This document shows, piece after piece, positions 34,214-42,625 of a DNA stretch of 64,000 nucleotides (position 1 is the stretch's first letter; each line of letters begins with the position of its first letter). The notes under the pieces were generated by a model that was not told the DNA's origin, did no database searches, and worked only from the letters and a program-made list of their open reading frames with translations. Location: NCBI RefSeq assembly GCF_000349945.1, contig NC_020548.1:248001-312000 (forward strand). Reading direction: 5' to 3'. The DNA is from Azoarcus sp. KH32C. GTDB lineage: Bacteria; Pseudomonadota; Gammaproteobacteria; Burkholderiales; Rhodocyclaceae. A program made the translations under genes and the position numbers.

Positions 34214-36016
34214 TCAATCAGGCAGCGCGAACACCGTCAGCGAACCGCCGAGCGCGGTGTGCTTCTGCAGGTCGCGATAGCCGCCGACTGCGCCGAGGCC
34301 GTCGTTGTCCTTCTCGAGACCCGCGGCCATGCCGATGCCGGCCCAACCCCCGATGCCCGAATAGACGCCGACGTACTGCTTGCCCTGATGCATGTAGGTG
34401 AAGACGTTGCCGATGATGCCGGACGGCGTCTTGAACTTCCACAGCTCCTTGCCATCCGACAGGCGCACCGCCTTCAGGTAGCCTTCGAGCGTGCCGTAGA
34501 AGATCACGTCACCGGCAGTCGTCAGCGCGCCGCTCCACACCGAGAACTTCTCGGGCTTCGACCAGGCGATCTTGCCCTTGCCGGCGTCCCACGCGATGAA
34601 GTTGCCCATGCCGCCATGGCTCTTCGGTGCCGGGTACATCGCGAGCGTCGCACCGACATACGGCTGGCCCGCGGTGTATTCGACCTCGAACGGCTCGTAG
34701 TCCATGCACACGTGGTTGGTCGGCACGTAGAAGAGGCCGGTCTTAGGACTGAAGGCCGCCGGCTGCTGGTCTTTCGAGCCGAGTGCCGCCGGGCAGACAC
34801 CCTTGGTATTGACGTCCGGACCGTTCTGCTGCGTGCTGTACTTCGCCACCACCTCCGGACGGCCGGTCTTCATGTCGACGTGGGTCGCCCAATTGACCGC
34901 CGGATCGTACTTCTCGGCGACGAGCAGCGCACCGGTCGTGCGATCGAGCGTGTAGCCGAAGCCGTTGCGGTCGAAGTGCACCAGGGCCTTGGTCTTCTTG
35001 CCCTTGACGTCGATGTCCGCGAGGATCATCTCGTTGATGCCGTCGAAGTCCCACTCGTCGTGCGGCGTCATCTGGTAGACCCACTTCACCTTGCCGGTGT
35101 CGAGGTCACGCGCCCAGATGCTCATCGACCACTTGTTGTCGCCGGGCCGCTGCGAAGGGTTCCAGGTGCTGGGGTTGCCGGTGCCGTAATAGACGAGGTT
35201 GAGCTCCTTGTCGTAGCTGTACCAGCCCCAGGTCGTGCCACCGCCGGTCTTCCACTGGTCGCCCTTCCAGGTCTTCAGCGACGAGTCCTTGCCGACCGGC
35301 GCGAGCTTGCCGTCGGTCCAGGTCACGGTCTTGTCCGGATCCATCAGCATCTCTTCGTCCGGGCCCGTGCTGTAGCCCCGCCATGCGACCTTCCCGGTCT
35401 TGATGTCATACGCGGTCAGGTGGCCGCGCACGCCCCACTCGCCGCCGGAGATGCCGGTGATGACCTTATCGCCGAAGACATGCGGGGCGTTGGTGTTGAC
35501 GGCACCGAGCTTCGGATCGCCGTTCTTGACCGACCAGACGACCTTGCCGGTCTTCGCATCGAGCGCGTCGAGCACGCTGTCGGCACGCTGCAGGAAGATC
35601 TTCCCATCACCGTACGCCACGCCGCGGTTGACCGTATCGCAGCACATCTGCGCGACCACCGCCGAATCCTGCTTCGGCTCGTACTTCCACAGGATCTCCT
35701 GCGTCTTCAGGTCCATCGCAAAGACGTTGTTGGGGAAGGGGGTGTGGATGTACATGACGTCGCCGACGACGAGCGGCGAGCCTTCGTGGCCGCGCAGCAC
35801 GCCGGTCGAGAAGGTCCACGCCGCCTGCATCTTGCCGACGTTGCCGGCGTTGATCTGCTTGAGCGCGCTATAGCGCTGGTTGTAGTTGTCGCCCGCCTGC
35901 GCGGCCCAGTTACCCGGGTCCTGCATGGCGCGGTCCAGTTGCGCGTCGGCGTGCGCAAAGCCCGCCCATGCGAGAACGACCCCGGCGATCACTCGATGCT
36001 TGAAGGCCATATCCAT
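34214..36016 (-). CDS. xoxF: Lanthanide-dependent PQQ methanol dehydrogenase XoxF
   Basis: Periplasmic quinoprotein that oxidises methanol to formaldehyde (or formate). The 600-residue product has a signal peptide ending FAHA and tryptophan-docking propeller repeats. Adjacent cysteines Cys125-Cys126 (AQMCCDTV) form the ring disulfide over PQQ. Metal ligands appear as Glu193 (GGEWGVRG) and Asn281 (GTGNPSTW). The catalytic region reads TPHDEWDFDGI: Asp323 is the catalytic base, and Asp325, two residues on, is the extra aspartate that marks lanthanide enzymes (calcium MxaF has alanine there). A GAGGAG site precedes the ATG. No mxaFI genes are in the window. Confidence 0.96.
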   Translation of the reverse strand: MDMAFKHRVIAGVVLAWAGFAHADAQLDRAMQDPGNWAAQAGDNYNQRYSALKQINAGNVGKMQAAWTFSTGVLRGHEGSPLVVGDVMYIHTPFPNNVFAMDLKTQEILWKYEPKQDSAVVAQMCCDTVNRGVAYGDGKIFLQRADSVLDALDAKTGKVVWSVKNGDPKLGAVNTNAPHVFGDKVITGISGGEWGVRGHLTAYDIKTGKVAWRGYSTGPDEEMLMDPDKTVTWTDGKLAPVGKDSSLKTWKGDQWKTGGGTTWGWYSYDKELNLVYYGTGNPSTWNPSQRPGDNKWSMSIWARDLDTGKVKWVYQMTPHDEWDFDGINEMILADIDVKGKKTKALVHFDRNGFGYTLDRTTGALLVAEKYDPAVNWATHVDMKTGRPEVVAKYSTQQNGPDVNTKGVCPAALGSKDQQPAAFSPKTGLFYVPTNHVCMDYEPFEVEYTAGQPYVGATLAMYPAPKSHGGMGNFIAWDAGKGKIAWSKPEKFSVWSGALTTAGDVIFYGTLEGYLKAVRLSDGKELWKFKTPSGIIGNVFTYMHQGKQYVGVYSGIGGWAGIGMAAGLEKDNDGLGAVGGYRDLQKHTALGGSLTVFALPD

Positions 36017-36433
36017 TGAAATGTCTCCTCGTCTTTTTTCGAACGTTTCGTTGCCGGATCTCGTCCTGCGGGACCGGCCTACCACAATCGATGCCAAGTC
36101 GCCGTCCCTGGAGACCCCGTCGAACGGGCGGGAAGTCGGGAGGGCGGAACAGCCTTTGTTTCTGTCCCGCCGATGTCGGACGCAAGCGACGTGCCATGGT
36201 GCGATGCACACACGAATCCCGCGGCGCCGAGCCTGTCGCAGATGGGAAAACGGAGGTCGCGTCGCGTTCCTCGAGGCCCGACGGCCCCCAACGGCGCAAG
36301 CGCGCACGGGGACGATTACAGAATGTCCCGTTACACAGTGGTCCCGATGGCACACAGTCGGTGGCGGTAGCGCAGTGTCACGGGCGCCATCCGCAAGCCC
36401 CGCGGGGAGCGGGCTCTTGGCATGGATTGTGTT
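36017..36433. promoter_or_regulatory. xoxF upstream region with dyads and direct repeats
   Basis: This 417-base non-coding stretch lies between the hisA-like gene and xoxF, both on the minus strand. It contains a dyad GGCGGAACAG-N9-CTGTCCCGCC at 36143-36171. A second dyad GGGAC-N11-GTCCC lies at 36309-36329. Two direct repeats follow, TTACAGAATGTCCCG and TTACACAGTGGTCCCG (36317-36346), then CGCAGTGTCACGGG at 36371-36384, which shares CAGTGTCAC with the fhc and mpt/fds palindromes. No clear promoter hexamers were seen. Confidence 0.5.
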
Positions 36434-37132
36434 TCAGGGATTGGGAACGAGCCGGCGGTCGTGCAGTGCCGACGCGACGAGCCAGGCATCGGCGCCGGCC
36501 GCCGCGGCAGCGTCGAGATCCGCGGCGTCGCGAATGCCACCGGCACCGACCAGCATCGCGCCCGGCGCACGGCGGCGGATCGACGCGAGGAGCTCGAGGT
36601 CCGGGCCGGCGAAGGCACCGACGCGCTCGAGCGTCATGACGATGACGCGCCCGGGCCAGAGCGACGCGTCGGACCAGCAGCCGGCCGGGTCGAGGACCTG
36701 GTCGCCGCGCCGGTCGAGCGAAAGGATGGCGCCGGGCAGGCTCGCAAGCGCATCGCGGGCGGCCTGCGGCGAGGCGAGCGATTCGCTGGCGAACACCGGC
36801 GCGACGCGTGCGGCGTCGGCGCCGAACTGCCGGACGAGGGCGGCGAAGGCCGACGCGTCGCGGAAGCCGCCGTCGAGCCAGATGGTGGTGGCGGGCAGCG
36901 CCGCGAGCAAGGCGGCCACGACGCCGGCCTGCGGCACGCCGCCGGTCAGCGCGTCGAGGTCGGCGATGTAGAGGATGTCGGAGCCGGTGTAGTCGAGCAG
37001 TGCACGGGCCACGACGAGCGGCTCGCTGCCCGCGCAGAGCGCAGAACGGATCGGACGGTAGGTGCTGCGTTCGCCGCGGACGGCGCGCACGACCTCACCG
37101 GCGAGCAGATCGATGACAGGAACGACTTGCAT
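36434..37132 (-). CDS. HisA/HisF-like TIM-barrel protein of the H4MPT cluster
   Basis: A 232-residue protein resembling phosphoribosyl isomerase HisA: MQVVPVIDLLAGEVVRAVRG at the start, LYIADLDALTGG, WLDGGFRD and LVGAGGIRDAADL. Such HisA-like proteins recur in tetrahydromethanopterin gene clusters of methylotrophs and methanogens and are not part of a histidine operon here. The substrate is unknown. Its start codon overlaps by two bases the start codon of the divergent ATP-grasp gene (CATG at 37130-37133). Confidence 0.82.
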   Translation of the reverse strand: MQVVPVIDLLAGEVVRAVRGERSTYRPIRSALCAGSEPLVVARALLDYTGSDILYIADLDALTGGVPQAGVVAALLAALPATTIWLDGGFRDASAFAALVRQFGADAARVAPVFASESLASPQAARDALASLPGAILSLDRRGDQVLDPAGCWSDASLWPGRVIVMTLERVGAFAGPDLELLASIRRRAPGAMLVGAGGIRDAADLDAAAAAGADAWLVASALHDRRLVPNP

Positions 37133-38144
37133 GAACGGAAAGAAAAAAGTGTTGGTATACGAATGTATCAGCGGCGGGGGCTTCGCGTCGCCCGAGGGCG
37201 GGTGGCCGGACCCCGGCCTGCTCGCGCAGGGACGGGCGATGCGTGACGCGCTGGCCGCCGACCTGCAGCGGCTCGACGACGTCGCGCTCACCTGCGTCGC
37301 AAGCCCGTATGCGCCCTTGCCCGCCGCGCTCGCGGGCGTCCGCTGCCTCGACGCGGGAGACGGCGGGCAGGCCGCGGCCGATTTCCTCGCCCGCGAGGCC
37401 CCCGGCCACGACCGCGTCTGGGTCGTCGCGCCGGAGTGCGACGACCTGCTCGCGCAACTATCCGCCTGCGTCGGGGCCGAGCGCTGGGTCGGCTGCACGA
37501 CCCCCGCGATCCGCGTAGCGGCCTCGAAATCCGCGACGCGCGACCGTCTCGCCGCGGCCGGCATAGCCGTGCCGGCGGCGTGGCGCCCGGGCGAACCCGA
37601 ACCTGCGGCCGGCACCGGCTGGATTGTCAAGCCCGACGACGGCGCGGGCAGCGTCGATGCGCAACGCTATGCAGACTTCGCCGCAGCGCGCGACGACCTC
37701 CTGGCACGGCTCGATCGCGGCGCTCCGAGCACGCTCGAAGCCTGGACCGAGGGCATCCCGCTGAGCCTGTCGCTGCTATGCCGTAGTGGCCGCGCCGAAC
37801 TCCTCGCGATCAACCGCCAGCGCATTGTCTCGTCGCCGGGCTCGGCTGTCGTCTATCAGGGCGTCGACATCGGCGTCGCGCCGATCCACGGATCCGCCGG
37901 CGGGCGGCTCGCCGCGCTCGGGCAGCAGATCGCCGCCGCGCTGCCGGGCCTCGCGGGCTACGTCGGCGTCGACGTCGTCTGGCCGGCCCGGTCACTGTCC
38001 GAGGATGCAACGCCGGTCGTGATCGAGATCAACCCGAGAGTCACCTGTGCCTATGTCGGGCTGTCGGCGGCGCTCGGCCGCAACCTCGCCGGCGAGATCC
38101 TCAACGCCCGCGCCACGGAGGCTCTGCAGCATGGCCTCCACTAA
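37131..38144 (+). CDS. ATP-grasp protein of the H4MPT/methylofuran cluster
   Basis: A 337-residue ATP-grasp-fold ligase beginning KKVLVYECISGGGFASPEGG. The ATP-binding part has ASKSATRDRLAAAGIAVP and WIVKPDDGAGSVD, and the metal site is VVIEINPRVTCAYVGL. Such enzymes join a carboxylate to an amine through an acyl phosphate. Glutamate addition to methylofuran or H4MPT is a reasonable inference from neighbours. It heads a plus-strand operon and overlaps the next gene by 14 bases. Its start codon overlaps that of the divergent hisA-like gene. Confidence 0.85.
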   Translation: MNGKKKVLVYECISGGGFASPEGGWPDPGLLAQGRAMRDALAADLQRLDDVALTCVASPYAPLPAALAGVRCLDAGDGGQAAADFLAREAPGHDRVWVVAPECDDLLAQLSACVGAERWVGCTTPAIRVAASKSATRDRLAAAGIAVPAAWRPGEPEPAAGTGWIVKPDDGAGSVDAQRYADFAAARDDLLARLDRGAPSTLEAWTEGIPLSLSLLCRSGRAELLAINRQRIVSSPGSAVVYQGVDIGVAPIHGSAGGRLAALGQQIAAALPGLAGYVGVDVVWPARSLSEDATPVVIEINPRVTCAYVGLSAALGRNLAGEILNARATEALQHGLH

Positions 38145-39216
38145 CCCCCGCCCGCATCGCTCGCCGGTGGTCGGCTGGGACATCGGCGGCGCCCACGTCA
38201 AGGCGAGCCTGCTCGTCGACGGCCGCGTGCGCGACGTCGCGCAATGGGCCGCGCCGCTGTGGCAAGGGCTCGCGCACCTCGACGCGGCAATCGACGCGGC
38301 AACCGAACGCTGGCCCGATCTCGGCGAGGCTCGACACGCGGTCACGATGACCGCCGAGATGACCGACCTCTTCCCCGACCGCGAGGCCGGCGTGGGCGCC
38401 CTCGTCCGACGGGTCGCCGAACGACTCGGCGAGGCGACCTGCTTCTTCGCCGGCCGGGCCGACTGGGCGAGCGCGGAGGAAGGGCCGGCACGCTGGCGCG
38501 ATGTCGCGTCGGCCAACTGGCTCGCGACCGCGTTCCAGGTCGCCGCCCGCTATCCCACCGCCCTGCTCGTCGACATCGGCAGCACCACGACCGACCTGAT
38601 CCCGATCCGCGGCGGCTCGCCCGCCCCGTGCGGTCGCAGCGACGCCGAGCGGCTCGCGAGCGGCGAGCTCGTCTATGTCGGCGTAGTGCGCACCCCGCTG
38701 TGCGCGCTGGCACGCCAGATGTCCTTCGCCGGCAGCCGCTACAACGTCATGAACGAGTACTTCGCGACGACCGCCGACGTGTTCCGCCTGACCGGCGAGC
38801 TCGACCCCGAGCACGACCAGCATCCCGCCGCCGACGGCGGCGACAAGAGCTGCGCGGCGAGCTGCCGCCGCATCGCGCGCATGATCGGCATGGACGCCCG
38901 CGACGCCGATGTGCTGGACTGGATCGAACTCGCCGGACGCTGGCGCGCCGCGATGCTCTACGAAATCGCTACCAATCTCGCGCGCGTCGCCGCACAGGCC
39001 GGCTTACCGGCAAGCGCACCGATCATCGGCGCCGGCTGCGGCATGTTCCTCGCCCGCGAACTCGCGCATCACAGCAGCCACGAATTCGTCCCCTTCCATT
39101 CCGTCGCCGGCCTGAACCCCTCGGCCGCCGACGCCATCCATCGATGGGCCGACACCTGCGCACCGAGCGTCGCCGTCGCCCTCCTCCTCGACCGTTGGAG
39201 TCCGACATGTGGGTAA
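38131..39216 (+). CDS. Hydantoinase/oxoprolinase-like protein of the H4MPT-linked C1 pathway
   Basis: A 361-residue protein of the actin-like ATPase superfamily found in H4MPT-linked C1 clusters. The N-terminal phosphate loop is GWDIGGAHVKASL and a second is LVDIGSTTTDLIPI; a C-terminal motif is IIGAGCGMFLARELA. It overlaps the ATP-grasp gene by 14 bases and the kinase gene by 10. The reaction is not known; hydantoinase-like members cleave or form cyclic amides with ATP. A step of methylofuran or H4MPT synthesis is inferred from context. Confidence 0.87.
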   Translation: MASTNPRPHRSPVVGWDIGGAHVKASLLVDGRVRDVAQWAAPLWQGLAHLDAAIDAATERWPDLGEARHAVTMTAEMTDLFPDREAGVGALVRRVAERLGEATCFFAGRADWASAEEGPARWRDVASANWLATAFQVAARYPTALLVDIGSTTTDLIPIRGGSPAPCGRSDAERLASGELVYVGVVRTPLCALARQMSFAGSRYNVMNEYFATTADVFRLTGELDPEHDQHPAADGGDKSCAASCRRIARMIGMDARDADVLDWIELAGRWRAAMLYEIATNLARVAAQAGLPASAPIIGAGCGMFLARELAHHSSHEFVPFHSVAGLNPSAADAIHRWADTCAPSVAVALLLDRWSPTCG

Positions 39217-39809
39217 TCAAGATCGGCGGCAGCCTGGCCAAGGATCCCTTGCTGGTCGATTGGCTCGAACACCTCAATGACCTCGGCGGCGGCCGCGTCG
39301 TCATCGTGCCGGGCGGCGGTGACTACGCTGACGGCGTCCGGCACGCGCAGGCCGAATGGCACCTCGACGACGTCGTCGCCCACAACATGGCCGTCCTCGG
39401 CATGGGCCAGTTCGCCTTCATGCTGCAGGGCCTGTGCCCCGACCTCGTCATCGCGGCCGACGAGCTGGAACTGGAGAAAACCGTACATAGCGGTCGGGTC
39501 GCGCTATGGATGCCGCTGCAGTTGCTGCGCCGCGAAGCCGACGAACTGACGACCTGGGACGTCACCTCCGACAGCCTCGCGCTGTGGCTCGCCAACCGCC
39601 TCAACGCGGAGCGCGTGATCCTCGTGAAGTCCTGCCCGATTCCGGCGACGACGCCCGCCCCGGACGAATGGCCTGCGCTGTCGGCCGAGGGTATCGTCGA
39701 TCGGCGGTTTCCGGCGTTGGCGTCGGAGGCGGCTTATCCGATTCACCTGTTGGAACGGACCGACCTCGCGCGCCTGCGCGAATTGTTGCTCGACGCAACC
39801 GTTGTCTGA
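39207..39809 (+). CDS. Amino-acid-kinase-fold protein, MfnE-like
   Basis: A 200-residue small kinase of the aspartate/glutamate/uridylate kinase fold: WVIKIGGSLAKDP at the start, VVIVPGGGDYADGVR, and SDSLALWLANRLNAERVILVKS. Archaeal MfnE, of this fold, phosphorylates the furan phosphate intermediate of methanofuran. The neighbouring MfnB-like gene and Fhc make the same role likely here. It is the last gene of the three-gene plus-strand unit and converges with the mfnB-like gene. Confidence 0.83.
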   Translation: MWVIKIGGSLAKDPLLVDWLEHLNDLGGGRVVIVPGGGDYADGVRHAQAEWHLDDVVAHNMAVLGMGQFAFMLQGLCPDLVIAADELELEKTVHSGRVALWMPLQLLRREADELTTWDVTSDSLALWLANRLNAERVILVKSCPIPATTPAPDEWPALSAEGIVDRRFPALASEAAYPIHLLERTDLARLRELLLDATVV

Positions 39810-39867
39810 GGCCGGCTGGGCGGGCGGTCCGCCTGCCGGATCAAGCTGCGCTGCTACAGGACTTGAT

Positions 39868-40605
39868 TCAGCCCACGCACAGCTCGACCGCGGGCACGCG
39901 CGTCGCGTCGTGCAGCGCCTTGCGCAGCGCCCGCAACCTGTCGGGGTCGAGTGTGCCGATGCGCGAACCTTCGCACAGCGCACCCCGAAACCCCGCAAAA
40001 TCCGGTTCCAGAGCCACTAGCCGCGGCAGATGCTGCGTACGCAGCGCCCCCGAGAGCCCGACGAGCTTGCCTGCGCCGCGCACGCACCCGACGAACTCGG
40101 CGAGCGCGGCCCTGGTGACGCAGTCGAAGAGGCTGCCGGCGCGCTTGTCTTCGGTGTCGGCCATCACGGCCGGAAAGGGCAGACGGCAGGCGGCGTGGAC
40201 GGCGCTGAGGTCGATCCCGCGGTCGGCGATGAAGACCGGCACGACGGGGCGCGGCGACTGGGCGAGGCGGGCGAGTAGCGCGACCTGTACGCGGACGTCG
40301 CCGCCCGCGATGCCGACCTTGACGTAATCGACATCGCAGGCCGCAACGGCGGCGACGGCCGCGTCGATCTCGGCGAGCGCGTCGATCTCGGCGAGCGCGT
40401 CGGCCGCGTGATCGCCGATCGTCGCGCTGATCGGCAGCGCGGGATGCGTGTCGCGCAGCACGGCGACGATGTCGCGGATCTGCGGAATGGCAAGGCCGCC
40501 GAGCGCGCCGTCGCGCGGTTCCTTCAGGTCGATGAAATCCGCGCCGGCCGCTGCGGCGGCCAGGGCCTCGCCGCGGTCGCGCACGCTCGCGAGCAGGCGG
40601 ATCAT
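39868..40605 (-). CDS. mfnB: (5-formylfuran-3-yl)methyl phosphate synthase, MfnB-like
   Basis: Makes the furan ring precursor of methylofuran from two glyceraldehyde 3-phosphates, the known activity of archaeal MfnB. The 245-residue TIM barrel has the lysines expected of this family, Lys28 in FIDLKEPRDGALGG and Lys96 in VDYVKVGIAGG, plus MADTEDKRAGSLFD. A short in-frame duplication repeats ALAEID near residue 75. Its ATG overlaps the stop codon of the DUF447 gene (ATGA). Confidence 0.9.
   Translation of the reverse strand: MIRLLASVRDRGEALAAAAAGADFIDLKEPRDGALGGLAIPQIRDIVAVLRDTHPALPISATIGDHAADALAEIDALAEIDAAVAAVAACDVDYVKVGIAGGDVRVQVALLARLAQSPRPVVPVFIADRGIDLSAVHAACRLPFPAVMADTEDKRAGSLFDCVTRAALAEFVGCVRGAGKLVGLSGALRTQHLPRLVALEPDFAGFRGALCEGSRIGTLDPDRLRALRKALHDATRVPAVELCVG
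40361..40396. repeat. 18-bp tandem duplication inside mfnB
   Basis: GCGTCGATCTCGGCGAGC occurs twice in a row without mismatch, followed by a partial third start GCGTCGG. In the minus-strand reading it adds six residues (ALAEID repeated), so the frame is kept. It looks like a recent slippage duplication. Confidence 0.85.
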
Positions 40606-41192
40606 GCGGCGGCCTCAGTGGTGTCCTGAGCGGTGCCGGACGCCGCGCGGTGCGCCGCGACGGCCTCGGTCAGCCATTGCCACGCCTCGCGCTCGGTCGG
40701 GCCGGCGGTCTTGTCGATCGCGATCTGCAGGTAGGCCATCTCGCTGTCGATCTTCTCCGCCGGCAGCATCCGCAGCCGGCTCACAAGCACCGCCCCTTCG
40801 ATGACGGCAGCCTGGGCGCGGTTGAAGCCGGGGAAAGGCGCATGCGTGCGCTCGCAGACGCGGGAGAAGTGCAGCACCGGGCGCTGCGGGTCCTCGTCGC
40901 AGGCTTCGAGCTGCAGCTCGACGTGGGCGAGCGCGCCGACGAGGCGGCGCCCGGTGATGCGCTCGGCCGGCAGCGTCGGCCAGTCACGGCGGCCCGTGAC
41001 GCAGCCGGCGAAGACGCGCACGTCGGTCGTGAGGTTCATCACCGCGACGCCCGTCGCGAGGATGTTGTCGAGCGTCGCCGACGGCCTGAAGGGCATCAGC
41101 ACAACTTCGTCGGCCGCATAGCGCGCGCCCATCGGTGCGCAGTGCACTCGTCCGTCGGCGCCGACGGTGGTCACGAGGGTCTCGAAGATCAT
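40602..41192 (-). CDS. DUF447-family protein of the H4MPT cluster
   Basis: A 196-residue protein beginning MIFETLVTTVGADGRVHCAPMG, with PSATLDNILATGVAVMNLTTD and ERITGRRLVGALAHVELQLE. It is of the DUF447 type, with a flavin-reductase-like split barrel followed by a helical part. The family occurs in H4MPT/methanofuran clusters of archaea and methylotrophs, and its reaction is not known to me. Start and stop both overlap neighbours by 4 bases, so it is translationally coupled with the DHPS-like gene and mfnB. Confidence 0.83.
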   Translation of the reverse strand: MIFETLVTTVGADGRVHCAPMGARYAADEVVLMPFRPSATLDNILATGVAVMNLTTDVRVFAGCVTGRRDWPTLPAERITGRRLVGALAHVELQLEACDEDPQRPVLHFSRVCERTHAPFPGFNRAQAAVIEGAVLVSRLRMLPAEKIDSEMAYLQIAIDKTAGPTEREAWQWLTEAVAAHRAASGTAQDTTEAAA

Positions 41193-42625
41193 GGCTGGGG
41201 CGCAACCTCGGGCGCGCGATTCTTTGGAGTCAAGGAAGCCGTGACGGCGCGCTGCTTGGTGGGCGCGGGGGCGCACTGGCGCATCAAGTCCTCGGCGGGG
41301 TGTTCGGTCGCGCAGCCCCAGTCGAGCGGCTGGTCCTGGGCGTAGCGCTTGCCGAGCGACCATGCGATCTCGGCGCGCGCGAGTTCGACGCCGAGGTAGA
41401 AGGCGTGGCCGGCGTCGCCGTCGAGCGCAAGCCGCGGATAGAGCGCGAAGGGGTCGGTGTCGACGTGATGGCCGTCGCGGTTGTAGATGTGCAATCCGAG
41501 GCGCGAGACCTGCACGCGGTAGCTCGGATCGCGCACGGCGCAGGCGGTGGCGTGGATCTCTTCGGGCGTATCCGGGAAGGGATGCTTGGCGTGCACGGTC
41601 ATCAGTTCGTCGGTGATGCCCTTGGGCAGCGAGCCGCTCTCGCGCGCCTCGTACATCACGCGGCGCGCGACGTCGGCCTCGCGCACCGCGCGGCGCGCGT
41701 GCTGGCTCACCTGCGTCGTCAGCACCGCGCCGGCGCGCAGCTCGGCGGCGATGCCGAAGAGCACGGCATTGATGCCGCTGGTGTCGGCCTCGGTGAGCTC
41801 GGTGACGTTGCCGACGCCCATCATGATCGCGACCTCGGGGAAGCGCTCGCGCAGCCGCTGGTAGCGGCACAGCGAGCCGAGCAGCCCGAAGGGGATCGGA
41901 TCGAGGATCGCATCGGCGAGGAAAGGCCGGCCGCGGCGCGCGAGCGTCTCGATCGCCGCGTACAGCGAGGCCTCGTCGCCAGGCTCGCGCGGGATCAGCA
42001 CGGGCGTCGAGGCGACCTCGTCGGCGATCCACAGCGTGTCGACGGTGAGGCTCAGCAGGTAGTCGGCGCCGGCCCGTCCGCCGCGCAGCAGCTCGTCCGT
42101 GTCCTGCGAATCGACGCTGACCCGGAAGCCTTCGGCCTTCAGCGCGGCGACCGCGTCTTCGAGCTGCGGGAAGGGGGTCGCCGGCAGGCAGCCGAGGTCG
42201 ATGACGTTCGCGCCGTCCGTCGCGAGGCGCCGCGCGCGCTCGACGATGGCGTCGACGTCGAGGCGCGGCGCGTCGACGATCTCCGCGAAGATGTCGATGT
42301 CGTAGGCGTCGAGCCGCCCCGCGGAGGCGCTGCGATTGAAGTGGCGCGGGATGTCCTTCAGCTCGTCGGGCCCGCGCTCGACCGGCACGCCGTAGTGGGC
42401 CGACAGCGCGTCGAGGTCGCCACGGCAGCGCCCCGGCACGAGCACGCGGTCGGCGCTGATCGGCGCGGGGACGCGGCGGCGGATCATGTCGGCGGTCATC
42501 AGCCCGGCGACCTGCAGGCCGATCTCGCGCACTTCCCAGGTGAAGGGGGCCGGCGCCATGCCGGCGAGCACGCGTTCGAGGGCGGGCTGCGCAAGGCGTC
42601 CCGTCAGGAGGACAATGTGCTCCAT
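41189..42625 (-). CDS. Dihydropteroate-synthase-like protein of H4MPT biosynthesis
   Basis: A 478-residue protein. The N-terminal part (MEHIVLLTGRLAQPALERVL to about residue 120) belongs to a domain found only with this family. Residues about 125-330 form a pterin-binding TIM barrel like dihydropteroate synthase (GANVIDLGCLPATPFP, RVSVDSQDTDELLRGGRAGADYLLSLT in part, MMGVGNVTELTEADTSGINA). A C-terminal extension follows. In H4MPT synthesis, a DHPS-like reaction joins the pterin to ribofuranosylaminobenzene phosphate, and this protein is the natural candidate. It overlaps the dmrB-like gene by 22 bases. Confidence 0.88.
   Translation of the reverse strand: MEHIVLLTGRLAQPALERVLAGMAPAPFTWEVREIGLQVAGLMTADMIRRRVPAPISADRVLVPGRCRGDLDALSAHYGVPVERGPDELKDIPRHFNRSASAGRLDAYDIDIFAEIVDAPRLDVDAIVERARRLATDGANVIDLGCLPATPFPQLEDAVAALKAEGFRVSVDSQDTDELLRGGRAGADYLLSLTVDTLWIADEVASTPVLIPREPGDEASLYAAIETLARRGRPFLADAILDPIPFGLLGSLCRYQRLRERFPEVAIMMGVGNVTELTEADTSGINAVLFGIAAELRAGAVLTTQVSQHARRAVREADVARRVMYEARESGSLPKGITDELMTVHAKHPFPDTPEEIHATACAVRDPSYRVQVSRLGLHIYNRDGHHVDTDPFALYPRLALDGDAGHAFYLGVELARAEIAWSLGKRYAQDQPLDWGCATEHPAEDLMRQCAPAPTKQRAVTASLTPKNRAPEVAPQP

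Noticed and set aside
34214..36016. Calcium-type methanol dehydrogenase MxaF
   Set aside because: The motif WDFDG has the second aspartate of lanthanide enzymes, and no mxaI small subunit gene is present in the window.
36434..37132. True histidine biosynthesis gene hisA
   Set aside because: No other his genes are near, and the gene is embedded in the H4MPT cluster, where HisA-like proteins of other function are known to occur.
39810..39867. Terminator between the convergent kinase and mfnB genes
   Set aside because: GGCGGGCGGTCCGCCTGCC can fold, but the stem is imperfect and lacks a T run, so it is not listed as a terminator.
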